Shown one piece after another: positions 10,732-21,485 of a stretch of DNA of 64,000 bases (position 1 is its first letter; each line of letters opens with the position of its first letter). Position numbers and translations under genes: made by a program. This stretch comes from Nemertoderma westbladi. Its lineage: Eukaryota > Xenacoelomorpha > Nemertodermatida > Nemertodermatidae. The notes under the pieces were generated by a model, which was given only the letters and a program-made list of their open reading frames with translations, was not told the origin of the DNA and searched no databases. The stretch lies in NCBI GenBank assembly GCA_032718475.1, contig JAUCBJ010004577.1:1-64000 (forward strand), given 5' to 3'.

Positions 10732-12323
10732 GTCGAATGATATGGTACCGGTACCTTACACAAGTTACCAATGTTAGTGGAACCGGGGTTTCAGGTTTAT
10801 CTGTTTATATGAACAAATGTTTCAGTATTTAGACTGGTAACACGGTTTTGGTTGTGGCATCACGAGAAGACAATCGAGGCGTTATAATTTGTAGAAGTTA
10901 ATCAATCGATAAATGGTTGCAATTAATTAATAATTAATATACAACCTGCCAATTACCAATGCGCAAACGAACAAAACAGACAACACCACGGGATGCGACA
11001 ATGCGACATAAATGTTATATGTTATACCAAAGAAATACCGGTAATACTAAAACCTACTGGTATGATTGTATGACATTTGATATTAGATAATTTTTCACTC
11101 CCCATACAAAATCCCACCCCCCCCCCCCCCCCCCCCGGTTAAAATTCCCTAGTGAAATCTCATTCCAACTCCAGGGGGGTATTTTCCAAAGTGTATTTGA
11201 AGCTTAACCCCCTCCAGTAAAAACTCACCCAGATGCACTGTGCAAATCCATCCCCGGTTATATTTCCCTAGTGTATTCTCACTCCGGGTGTATCAGCACG
11301 TAAATTACGTACCGTAATAAATAGTAATGTAGAACCCTTCGAGCAGCACGTAAGTTACATGTAGTAACTGTAGACACTGTATAGCCCTTCGCGCAGAACG
11401 CGAGTTGCATGAAATAAATATACAACATTGGCCCTTCCCGCAGGGGTGCGGGTCGATTCGCCCCTCGACCTTTTCGCCCCAAGTCGATTCGATCCACATT
11501 TTAGGGGCATATGGACCTGGGGCTAATCGACTTGGACAGTTGACTGATTCGCACCACCTTCCATGTCCATTCGCCCCAGATCATATTATTGAATGTTTTA
11601 CTAATATTCTTATTAGGTACAATATTAGAAAGTGCAGAAGTCAGGAAGTACCATAGATGATTGGATGACCAGAGGTTCACCATATCAATTTGTTTGACAT
11701 CTAATTCATTATGTATGCTTCTAGGTCCCGCGGGTTCGAACCCTTGCCGAGCCACAAGAGTTGCCTATGAGAGTTGTCACTGTTGCATGTGAGTCACGTG
11801 ATTCAATAAATTGAAGCTTAAATGGAAAGTAGACAGAAAAAACATTTGGATTTGCTTGATTTAGGCCTACCTTATCAATTTGTTTCACATTATAAGATCT
11901 TGAGAAAATATTACGCGTAATCGAGGTTCAAAAGTGTTTGTAACATGAAGTACCGTGTTCAAATCCCACTCGCCGACATACTTTTTTGTAATGACATTTT
12001 TAGCACTCAATCTGGACAAAATGTCAATTATTACCTTAAATTTGCTGATTTGGTAAATATGCCTAGCCTATAAAACAATTGGATTGTATTGATTTTATAT
12101 TTTTTCCGGCCAAAAAAGTAAATATAAATATTTGTGGTGGAATTTCTTAAATTGTATTAAATGTGTTGAAAGAGCATCGACGTAGAAAGTGTTTGCAAGT
12201 AATTTGAGCAAAATCCAATCATACACTCAAAACAAAAGTTATTGCAACTTTAGTGTCTGGAAGGCGAACTCCAAAACGGAACTCAATATCCAATATTGGT
12301 TTATGTATAGTTATTAGTTAGGC
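10732..12323. other. Intergenic DNA upstream of SAR1; no gene seen
   Basis: It holds a C20 run (11117-11136) and paired CCCGGTTA-TTCCCTAGTG motifs (about 11136 and 11255). Near-repeats of CAGCACGTAA-TTAC lie at about 11290-11410, and a palindromic TCGCCCC/GGGGC segment at 11440-11580. Two tRNA B-box-like sequences occur: GGGTTCGAACCC near 11731 and GTTCAAATCCC near 11958. The part just left of 12324 should include the SAR1 promoter only near 10732-11100, where no clear core element stands out. Confidence 0.5.
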
Positions 12324-12944
12324 TGTTAAGCGGAGGTAGAATAAAACGTCTGTCCTTATCTGATCTGATCTGATCTGACAGCATCTGATCCTATAACCAA
12401 TCAGGAGAAAGAGATATAATATTTACCTAACTGTCTGTTAGGTAAATAGCCAATAGCTGAATAGGGGATCACGTTTCAGGTTGCCTGTTACGTATCAGTA
12501 TCATCATATGAAGTAGCAGTACAGGCATATCGGTATGCATCTAAATGCACAAAGGCATGTTATTATATATTAAAAATGCGATATACAGTAGGATGAAGGA
12601 TGGTGGGTATGAAAGTTGTGTGATTGTCCCAACAAGATGGATAATTTCAGATGTAAACAACTTTCGTAGATTTAGTCTGTTAGTTGGTGTTGAAATATTA
12701 AACTTTTATTAAAAACAATACAGCATTTGCTGCAATATTTTTCTCGTAAATCTTTCTTGTTAATAGTTATCATTATTAATAGTTAAAGTTAATTATATTA
12801 ATTATAATTAATATTATTAATTAAGTACGGTAATGATTCTTATTAATATATTACATTTAAAATATGTATGAAATTTAAGAAATTTATTAATTTTACTATT
12901 TATTAAAGAATAGGGGAAGGTGGATGGGAATGTGGGAATTTATA

Positions 12945-13125
12945 AACACTTATTACCTTCCAATTGAAGGAAAAGAGCAGGTTACAGCGGCTGTAATTTC
13001 TAACCAAAACAATAAACGACGTTGTTACCTACAAATTGGGAAAGGAGCAGGTTACCGAGACAGGGTTTTCTAACCAAAACAATAAACGATTTTGTTACCT
13101 ACCAATTGAGGGAAAGTAGAATATG
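12945..13125. repeat. Tandem 68-70-bp repeat with AGCAGGTTAC and CCAAAACAATAAACGA
   Basis: About two and a half units, each with an AATTG-GGGAAAGGAGCAGG start, GTTAC, a variable spacer, then TAACCAAAACAATAAACGA and GTTACCTAC. Single or partial copies lie at about 1575-1635, 13390-13430 and 16210-16255, so this is a dispersed family. Confidence 0.75.
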
Positions 13126-13783
13126 TTACCGCGGCGGCTTGTTTACACAGTTACACCGGTCACCTTCTTACTAACCGTCCTACTGACTGATCAATAGATC
13201 ATCCCCCTCAAAAAATAAAGGACATCGCGCACGCGCATAAAACACTTAATAAAGACAAATTTAATAAAAAATATCGACCGAAAAATGAAATCCTTGTATT
13301 CTTCACATGGGCGAAGAATACCAGACTTTCTGCCGTTTTATTTTACTTTGCAGTTACCCCTATGTGAAGAATACCAGGTTTTCACCAAAAACACAGGTTA
13401 CACTGAATATAACCAAAACAATAAACGAATTAGTATATGTGCAGGTTATAAGACATAAATAAGCTCTATAATACACTCAATAAAGATAAATTAAAAAAGA
13501 ATTAAAACCTTCAAATATAAAATTCCAATAAAAGTCAACCGAAAAGTGAAATCCTGGTATGCTTCACATGGGCGGTATTCTTCACATGGACCGACACCAA
13601 AATTTGGCACCAGCCGCTAAAAACAAATTTAAAATTTCTAGCTTATTTTATTTGAATTCCTTATAGTTAGTTTCAGTTAGTATTTTAGTTAGTATCGTTA
13701 GTTTCAGAGAGGGAAGTATTATATTGACACCCCCCGGGTTTAAGGGGAATACCGGGGAAACTTCACATGCTGACATAGGCAGA

Positions 13784-13965
13784 AAGTCCAGTACTCATTT
13801 AGCTACCATTTAAGGATGCAAGGCAGAGATGCCTCGCTAAACCCTTCAAAACATTCGTGCCGAAACGAACACTACCTTGGCCCCATGCCGGGGTTGAACC
13901 CACAACCTCCGAGAGATGTGAATTCAATATAACCACTACACCAAGGTGCGCTCTGAACCAAGGTG
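13784..13965 (-). repeat. tRNA-derived SINE, minus strand
   Basis: On the minus strand the head reads CACCTTGGTGTAGTGGTTA (A box TGGTGTAGTGG) and, about 40 nt later, GGTTCAACCCC (B box). The body contains the complement of ACTCATTTAG-TACCATTTAAGGAT, shared with about 47262-47382. A functional tRNA is unlikely because the acceptor stem does not pair. Confidence 0.65.
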
Positions 13966-14045
13966 GAACAAGTGTCAGATACCGTCAGATCAGATCAGAT
14001 CAGATCAGATAAGGACAGACGTTTTAGCCATCCTATGTTAAGCGG

Positions 14046-15687
14046 CTCTCTAGTTACGTAATAAATATTCGAAAACAGTAAACTATTTAACATTCAGTAA
14101 GGCAGCATCAGGAAATGAAGAGTTCAATAATTTGAATCGCAATAACTATGGGCTGATTGGAGCAATTGAGTAGGGGCCTAAAACACTACAGTTCACTTAT
14201 AATTTTAACACTATATCGCTCTATATTTTATTTAAGAATTGAGTAATAAAAAGTAGGCCTACCAATCAGCCAATTTAAGAATAAAATTACGTATTATATA
14301 AAACTGTAAAAAACGGGGGAAAACGTAGACTGGTAGAACGTTTTTTTCTTTCAATATTCTCTCGACCTTTTATTAACATCGGTTACGGTCAGTAAATAAA
14401 ATAATGTACCTCGAGAATAGTGAAAAAAAGTTCTACTTTTACCCATGTACAGACTGACAGATGTAATAAATAATTATTACATTCAGAGTAATATTGGTAA
14501 TTTACATAGTGGACTGTCACTCTGTCACTGTCAGGCGCTCAGGCCCAGGCCTATGTAATAAAATCAGACAATAATAAAGGATTACGAAACAATCAGACAA
14601 TGTTAATCACTTACTCAACAATGTTAGATGGACCGGGTCCCACAAATACCGTCTGACCGTCGTTTTTACAGTAGTACCGGTACCGTAGCCGATTTTATTT
14701 TTTTAGTCAGTTAGGCCCTAGTAAACTGGTAAAAGCTGAATTTTAGCTGTAGCTATACCGGTCTGCCGGTCCGGTAGCTGTATAGGCCTAGTCGATTTTC
14801 CCCTTCCTTTTCAGCAGCGTTTAGTACCGGTACCTAACTGCCTAAAAACTGAATTTTTTGACAAATTTTTACATTCAGACATTTAAAATTAAATATTGTG
14901 ACTTTAGCTGTTTGGTGGCACTTTAGTATCAAATCTTTCAATATTCGGTAGGTAGGTCTACGCCTACGGTACCGGTAGGTACCGAATTTGCCGAATTTTT
15001 TTTTCAAATTCGGTTCGGTTTCCTGGTTTCGGTTGGAAAAATTTTAAATTCGGCCGATTCATATACTGTCAGACTGTATGTAGTACAGTGTACACTACCG
15101 GTCACCGGTAGTACTGTAGTATATTATATATATAGGGCCTATAGCTGTATAGTACCGGTACCGGTAGTACAGTAGGCAGGTCTGCAGGTAGGCCTAATAC
15201 AATACCGGTAGGGCGGTAGGTACGGTAGGCCTACTGACTAACTAAGGTAGATTGATTATATTGTACCTGCATGTCAAAATGTCAGATGTTTAATGTTACG
15301 GTATGTTAACTAGCAACCAGAGCAACAACTAAGCACAGAAGCACAGAAGCAAGTCTCATCTCATACCACTTTCTGCCTGTCAGCCTGTAGCAGTAGCTGT
15401 ACCGGCACTACGGTATTGTATCGGTGCGGTACTTCAGTACTTAGGCTGTAAGATGTATGCCTATTGCTGTATTGCAGTATTGATTGTGAGCAGCTGAGCA
15501 GTGCTGCAGTACAAGTTTAGTTAAGAGTCAATAGGGCTGTTTCAGTATGTGCTGACGTGTCACCATGTCAGTCAGGGTAGTGTTACTAGTGTTATATTTT
15601 TCGCACGGACATTACCTATCTGCCTATCTGTCAATTATGTCACTGGAATATACTGTACGTATATGTATATGTACGTATGTATATGTG
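14046..15687. other. AT-rich intergenic DNA dense in ACCGGT and AGGCCT palindromes
   Basis: There is no open frame of note. Between about 14620 and 15240 the palindromes TACCGGTA, GGTACC and TAGGCCTA recur many times. A short ATATGTACGTATGT simple repeat lies near 15655-15685. Confidence 0.5.
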
Positions 15688-15896
15688 TAGGGCCTGTGAA
15701 GCGGTTAACCAGTTAATTCAAATTAACCGGTTAGAAATTGATTAACCGGTTAACCGGCTTAATGTCCCATTTTCAGGTTTACAGGTTCTGTTACCAGTTT
15801 TATTACCTGTGTGTTACCATATTAATGTGTATTTCCCATATTGCGATGTTTCAGAAATTCATTCTGTACTGTATGCAGCTGTAGGACTACAGTACA

Positions 15897-16407
15897 CAAG
15901 CCGTTCCGTACAGGAATATTGATCCGTGAATAACCAATCAGCTCACAGATCAACATTCCTGTTTTCATCATGAATTTTGATCCATTCAGAAGGAGTTGTC
16001 CCCCACTTAAAGGCCATGATGATACACCACAGGAGCGGCGAGCGGCAGCGGCCGATGTGAGCGGCGACTTTTAGTATGAATCACCAGAGGAGCCGCGAGC
16101 GGCAACAGCCATTTGTGGTGTATCATCACCCATAGAAAATAATGTATATGTTATATTTTTTAAAAAAGTGGCCGCTCACCGCTCCTGTGGTGTATCGGCC
16201 TTAATATTACTAGCAGGTTACAGAGGCGCGTTCAGGGAACCAAAACAATATAACGAAAGTTAACACATGTTACAATATTATGTAGGTCTTTATAATTGGG
16301 TCTTGTGTCTTTGGAAATATCAACAATTCCTGCATGAAAACAGCTGATTGAGTGAGTGAGCTGATTGGTTAATTCAAGCATCAATATTCCTGTACGAAAC
16401 GGCTTCT
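15897..16407. mobile_element. Middle nested transposon, about 60-bp TIRs, 10-bp target duplication
   Basis: Inverted ends share AAGCCGTT-CGTACAGGAATATTGAT and, further in, AACCAATCAGCTCAC. CTACAGTACA flanks directly at 15887-15896 and 16408-16417. The 511-bp body contains the MITE at 16011-16200 and an AGCAGGTTAC repeat copy. There is no transposase. Confidence 0.7.
16011..16200. mobile_element. Inner 190-bp MITE with TTAA target duplication
   Basis: The left end AGGCCATGATGATACACC, followed by ACAGGAGCGG, is matched inverted by CCGCTCCTGTGGTGTATC followed by GGCC. TTAA flanks at 16007-16010 and 16201-16204, as for piggyBac or Kolobok-type insertions. A second inverted copy of TGATGATACACCACA lies inside near 16115-16130, and GAGCGGC motifs recur. 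The element is GC-rich compared with its surroundings. Confidence 0.75.
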
Positions 16408-16735
16408 CTACAGTACAGTATACATACACTACAGTAGTACTGGGCAGGCCATGACTGGTGGCTCTATCACAATAGAGGAATAGAGGCACTTAACAGTACA
16501 GCAAGTAGGGAGGGATACCTCTTAGCTTAGCTTACATAATAAATATACATACCGGTACTGTAGCTTAAGTTTGGGGGACTGTCAGCGATAAAACTTTCAG
16601 TTTCATAGTATGTACCGTAATATGTATGTTGCTGTTGCACCATTAGGTTGTAGGTCTAGGTAGGTTTCTACTTTTTAACCGGTTAATTGGCAATGGTTAA
16701 CCTGTTGATGGAAAAATGAATCGCTTTAGGCCCTA

Positions 16736-18430
16736 CTGTAGTGTTGTAAATCAGGTATTGTACTTGCCCCAGTGCCCCACCCCCCCCCCCCCCCCCCAAA
16801 TTTTTATACAATAATCCTAATGAGATTCCATGAAAATTGAAACGGAGATTACTGTAGTTTCACTTCCCTCCTCCTTTCTGGGTGAGCCAGAATATTCACT
16901 TTCATTATTTGGCTATTAGCTATGTACAAGCGTTTGAAAAAGGTGTCTCCGTCGATATTGTACCATTGTTACACCGCAGTTACTGTATTCTTCAACCTTA
17001 GCCTTATTATAGTGATTTGTTGGTATGCTGTTAGAAAGCTGGCCATGCAAGGACTCAAAATATGTAACACAATCTGAATCTTCTCCTAAAATAGCGGATA
17101 TATGAGCGTTCAAAAGTTACATGGTTTTGCACTGCAAAAGGCTATTTTACTCTATTTAATAAATGTAGGACTAAACCATATTTTGGAACATTTTGATTAT
17201 CCAATACGTAGGTGGGCAACAATACCATACCTCTTAAATAATAATAATATTACGTAGCTCTAATCATACATAAACAAAATGTTCCAGAATAAGTCTTAAT
17301 TTATTAAATATAATTGCCTCGCGCAAGTGCATAACAAATAATTTAAACTGACAATCCTAATAAAAATGGTGATTTATAGAATTGTTAGACAATAATTATT
17401 CAAAATTGTCATTATACATATTACCCTGGCAACGGGAATGTAAGAAATTCAAATGTAAAATATTTTATTCTTTAAACTTTTATTCCCTTTACGCACCTAC
17501 CAAATCTCAAGAACAAAATCCATTGTCGTCTTGAAATACAGGCGTGCAAAGTTTGGTCTTTGCACCCGGTCACCTCGACAACAACAAGATAAAAATTCCA
17601 GAAAGACATTTTATTACATGTCTATTAACCCTCGTCATCATATCCACCTAACAAAAGTAGCATAAAAGAAGTTTCTAAGGAAATATTATGAAAATAGTGC
17701 CATAAATAGGGAAAAGATCGACCTCAGAATTTCAGCAATCCGCTCCCTGAATGACCTGTTATGGTTCACCTTGATAACCATGCAACATTTGAAGACAAAC
17801 GCTCATATCTTACAGTAGTAGGGGAGATTGTTATAAAATCAGTCAAATTGTGATACAAGCATTCAATTTGTGACGAACGTTCGTTTGGGGTCACTTTGCA
17901 GGTGCGGGCTCAAGTACACGTTTCCCATGGCGACCAGTACTTAATAAGAGACTTATAACCCTTACCTGTGGTGGAGGTTCCCAGAAAATGATTTACATAT
18001 TGCACTACATTTCGATAAATATATGTTGAATATATTATAATTTTCATATAATTTGTTTGTTTCCATGGCAACTGAGATAAATACAACTTTAAAATTTTTA
18101 ATCCACCTGAATCGTGATATATTAGTTAAATATAACTGGGTTTGCTTTTGTGTGTTCTTGTTTATAATTACAGTTCCAATCCAGATGGATGTTGTGTTTT
18201 CTTAAATGTGTATTTTAATGTACCTGTAGCCATAGCAACCATATCCATCATTTTTTACATGGAAATAACTTTATTTTGTGGCTTGAATTTTATATATTCG
18301 CAATCGCAATCAATTCGTATAAAATATTCATGACGATCATTGTTCGTAGTGATTCTAGAAATCTTATAATTGCGTTGTTGCCATTGCAACTAGGGTAAAC
18401 ATGATCACAGTACATAGTAAGTGTCTATAG
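16736..18430. other. Intergenic DNA with degenerate ~150-bp repeat carrying CCATGGCAAC motifs
   Basis: A C18 run sits at 16780-16797. From about 17425 to 18385 six variants of the palindrome-like CCATGGCAAC recur (near 17427, 17774, 17925, 18062, 18226 and 18378). The last four intervals are 137-164 bp. The intervening sequence is AT-rich and only weakly similar. No coding region is recognised. Confidence 0.45.
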
Positions 18431-18439
18431 TTCTGCTAC

Positions 18440-18958
18440 ATGATGAGGTTCAACTCAATCCAACTCAGCAACTTCAAAGGCAAATAAACACACAGCATTT
18501 ATTGAAAGGAGGCTTAGTCTATGGAAAAAGGGGGATATTAGCCAGCTATTGAAAGAGTCCAGGCACATACAGAGTAAATTATTATCCTCTAAAAGATACC
18601 GATTATGGTAATGAAAGGAAAACTTTCTGCAGCACTAAAGTTCCTAGAATCTGAAAGCCCAGGTGGAGTTCTTCCACTAAATAACAATATTATAAACGAA
18701 CTGAAGAAAAAGCATCCGGACCCTCCTGGTGAAATACAAGATGATAGATAGGCCTCATGCCTACCTTACTGCAGGGGCCAGTGGACAGTATTCCATACTG
18801 TTTATTTAGCCAAATAACTGAACAGACACTAGACAGTTCTTAATGCAGCTCTCGATATGTAGGGATCGGTAGGACCCTCTGGGATGGATGCAGAACTCTA
18901 CCAAATAATTTTGTGTTCAAAACAGTTCAGCGGCGTTGGAAAGGAACTGCGAGAGAAA
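18440..18958 (+). pseudogene. Decayed retroelement reverse transcriptase, N-terminal part
   Basis: Fragments in different plus frames read LSAALKFLESESPGGVLPL then ELKKKHPDPPGE, and later GPSGMDAELYQ and ILCSKQFSGVGKELREK. This series resembles the region before the catalytic palm in a reverse-transcriptase polyprotein widespread in marine invertebrate genomes. The clade is not assigned. Several stops and frameshifts are present. The coding trace stops abruptly where the minus-strand LINE begins. Confidence 0.6.
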
Positions 18959-20138
18959 AACGCCAGTGTCCTTTAAGATGCGTCTCAAGAAAGTCATGGG
19001 CTGTCCACCATGCTTATTCACTCCATGAGGCTGCCAAAGTACAAGATTATGCACTGGCTGGTCCTCACGGCGAAAGCAATGTCCAGCAAAGCGGAGGCGA
19101 TTTTGTTCTAGTGTCAAGCTTGGGGGAACCAATGAGACACCTCCAATGTTATATAGTGTCAGGTTGGAGATGTGTGCATTGTACTTGACACAATGAACCC
19201 GGCGTAGCATTCTTGTGAATGTGCCATCCAGAGATATGGTGTCCTCAGCAGTTAGAGCCCAGCATGGACTCCCATAGAGGAGTACTGGAACTACTGCTGC
19301 TCTAAATAATCGACCTTAAGTTTCCGATTAATTCTCGGTGACTTCCAAATCCTGGAAAGCCTATTCAAGGCTGCCCATGCCTTTCCCTTACGTATTCGAA
19401 GGTCCTCACCTGACTTCAGGATCCATGATCCCAGGTAACAGAAGTCGTCCACATGCTCAAGCATACCATCTTTTGAGCTTATGCTCATCCGATCAGAGAC
19501 TTGCTGAGGACTTTCAAAGTTAACTGTCAAAATTTTGGTCTTTCTGGAGTTAATAAAAAGACCAACACTAGAAGCAGCATGTTCTAATGAGCTGAGGAGC
19601 CGTTGGGCTCCCTTTAGTGATTCTGAGAGTACTCCTAAGTCATCAACAAAGTCTAGATCAGTTAGGTACTTGGCAGGATTTCCTCGACTTCTGGGGCCAG
19701 TAGGTGGAGTTATCATCACCCCATCATCATTATGATGATCTAAGGACATGCGTAGAACATAGTCAACAACAATTATGAACAAGAATGGTGCAAGTGTGTC
19801 TCCCTGGAGAACGCCCCATAACACTTCAAATGGTTCTGTGTCACCGTCAACAGTAGACACAAATGTTGTCGAACCATCGTATACTGATCTGATTGCTGCA
19901 ATAATTTCATCAGGAATCCTATATAATGAAAGTATGCTGAACATACGTGAGCGAGAGACTGAATCAAAGGCCTTGAAGAAGTCAACAAAGATAACAGCCA
20001 GATGCCTGTCTTTCTTTTTTGATAACTCTTCAATTATCCTTCTAAGTGCCAAAATGGGCTCCATGGTCCCACGACCTTTACGGAACCCATTCTGATTTCC
20101 ACGGAGCAGTCTCTCAACATCAATACAATGCATCGATG
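18955..20138 (-). mobile_element. 5'-truncated LINE, reverse transcriptase with one frameshift
   Basis: The minus-strand frame from 20133 to 19291 reads NQNGFRKGRGT, VDFFKAFDSVSRSRM, GVLQGDTLAPFLF and LTDLDFVDDLGVLSES. These are reverse transcriptase domains 2-5, with FVDD where YADD is usual. It continues with IRKGKAWAALNRLSRIWKS. At about 19308 a single-base loss moves the frame; from about 19310 to 18960 the other frame reads VPVLLYGSPCW, then RLRFAGHCFRRED and RILKDTGV, the usual C-terminal region. It is truncated at the 5' side, with no endonuclease. It appears inserted in the plus-strand retroelement on either side. Confidence 0.82.
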
Positions 20139-20339
20139 AAAATTACAGAACCTCTAGTTAAGCTCATTGTGGATCAGGTTTCAATGATACAAAATCCAGC
20201 CAATTACAAAATGAATGAAAAGCAACTAAAAGTCGATTATGTACAGAATAAAACGTGAGTTCTTAAATAACAGCTAGCTGTAGTGTTTCAAATTATACCT
20301 GAAAGTTTAAAACCCTTCATAAAACAGACAACGGAGCCA

Positions 20340-21112
20340 GATACTGATCGCATTACCTTTTAAAGAACAAGGATTTGATTTGAATAAACAGCAATTTCGT
20401 GATGCCATTTCCCTTTGCCTAAGATATAACTTTCCATTGGATCGATTACCAAGTATGTGCGTCTGCAGTGAACAGTTCAATGGATTACATGCTCAATCGT
20501 GAAAGAAGGGAGGTTTCGTTGCCAGGCGACACGACAATGTAAGGGACCTATTGGTTAAACTCCTGAACAAAGTCTGCCTAACTGTCTAATCAGAACCCCA
20601 TCTATTACCCATTGGAGGGGAGATGCTGGATCTAAAGTCGGCTAACCCAAAAGACGATGCACACCTAGACATAAAGGCAAGCGACTTTTGGGAGAGAGGA
20701 CAAACTGCTTTCTGGGATATTAGTGTTACTCACGTAAATGCCCAATCAAATGCAAAGCGATCCACTGAGAGAAATTTAACGAACTCGAACTAATGAAGAA
20801 GCGGGAGTGTTTACAGCGTGTAATTGACGTGGAACATGCGACTTTCAACACCCTTATTCTCGGGACGAATGGTGGGTTGGAGTGTAGTGCATTTATAAGC
20901 GAGCTCTCTAATATACGTTGGCTGAGCAAAAGGGGGAGCCGTATCCTAAAGTAATTACATATGTACGAACAAAGCTACAGTTTGAAATTCTCAGATCGGC
21001 TTTAATGTGTATGCGTGGCTCCAGAACACCATGGAGAGCAAACGTCCAGAATGTCACGGACTGTGCGATGGATTTTGAACTGAACATGAGTAAAGCAGGC
21101 ATAGTAATCAGG
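20340..21112 (+). pseudogene. Decayed retroelement, C-terminal domain
   Basis: Plus-strand fragments read LPFKEQGFDLNKQQFRDA, LRYNFPLDRLPSMCVC, GGFVARRHDNVRDLL, AHLDIKASDFWERGQTAFWD and, later, NMRLSTPLFSG. This is the conserved tail of the same type of polyprotein as the 18440-18958 remnant. It has many stops. The middle of the element is missing. The short open stretch at 20147-20258 between the LINE and this part is unexplained. Confidence 0.6.
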
Positions 21113-21149
21113 CGTTGCCAGGTAGCGACATTTTATTCAATGTGTATTC

Positions 21150-21485
21150 TCAGAGGAGTACTGGAACTACTGCTGCTCTAAATAATCGGACCTTAAGTTT
21201 CCGAAGTATTCTGTGTGACTTCCAAATCCAGGGCAGCCCATTCAATGCTGCCCATACCTTCCCTTTTATCCGAAGGTCTTCACATCACCTCCAGATTCAT
21301 GATCCCAGGTAGCAGAAGTCGTCCACATGATCAAGCAAACCATCCTTTGAGCTTATGCTCATACGATCGGACATTTCCTGAGAACATTCAAAGTTAATTG
21401 TCAAAATAGTGGTCTTCTTGGAGTTAATAAAAAGACTAACACTAGAAGCAGCCTGGGCCAATGTGCTGAGAAGCCGGTGGGATCC
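21150..21485 (-). mobile_element. Second fragment of the 18955-20138 LINE
   Basis: Sequence from AGAGGAGTACTGGAACTACT onward matches 19275-19605 with scattered differences, in the same orientation. It covers only the segment around the frameshift and the region upstream of it. It abuts the plus-strand retroelement tail. Confidence 0.75.

Larger units (their letters stand above)
12334..14035. mobile_element. 1.7-kb inverted-repeat DNA transposon with 10-bp target duplication
   Basis: The ends share TAAAACGTCTGTCCTTATC followed by tandem TGATC units, in inverted orientation, over about 45 bp. TGTTAAGCGG flanks the element directly on both sides (12324-12333 and 14036-14045). The interior has no transposase frame. 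It contains AT-rich palindromic DNA, about 2.5 tandem copies of a 68-70-bp AGCAGGTTAC/CCAAAACAATAAACGA repeat (12950-13125), inverted TTCTTCACATGGG motifs and a SINE. A 9-10-bp duplication would suit a Mutator-like element, but this is an inference. Confidence 0.65.
15688..16735. mobile_element. Outer inverted-repeat element of a three-level nest
   Basis: The termini are TAGGGCCTGTGAAGCGGTT on the left and, as reverse complement, TAGGGCCTAAAGCGATT on the right. Both are followed by TTAACCGGTTAA-type palindromes. The pattern is hAT-like, but the 8-bp flanks (TATATGTG and CTGTAGTG) match only in part, so the boundary is tentative. The interior is occupied by two further elements. Confidence 0.5.

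Noticed and set aside
11725-11975. tRNA genes suggested by GGGTTCGAACCC and GTTCAAATCCC
   Set aside because: B-box-like only; no paired acceptor or anticodon arm. At most SINE remnants.
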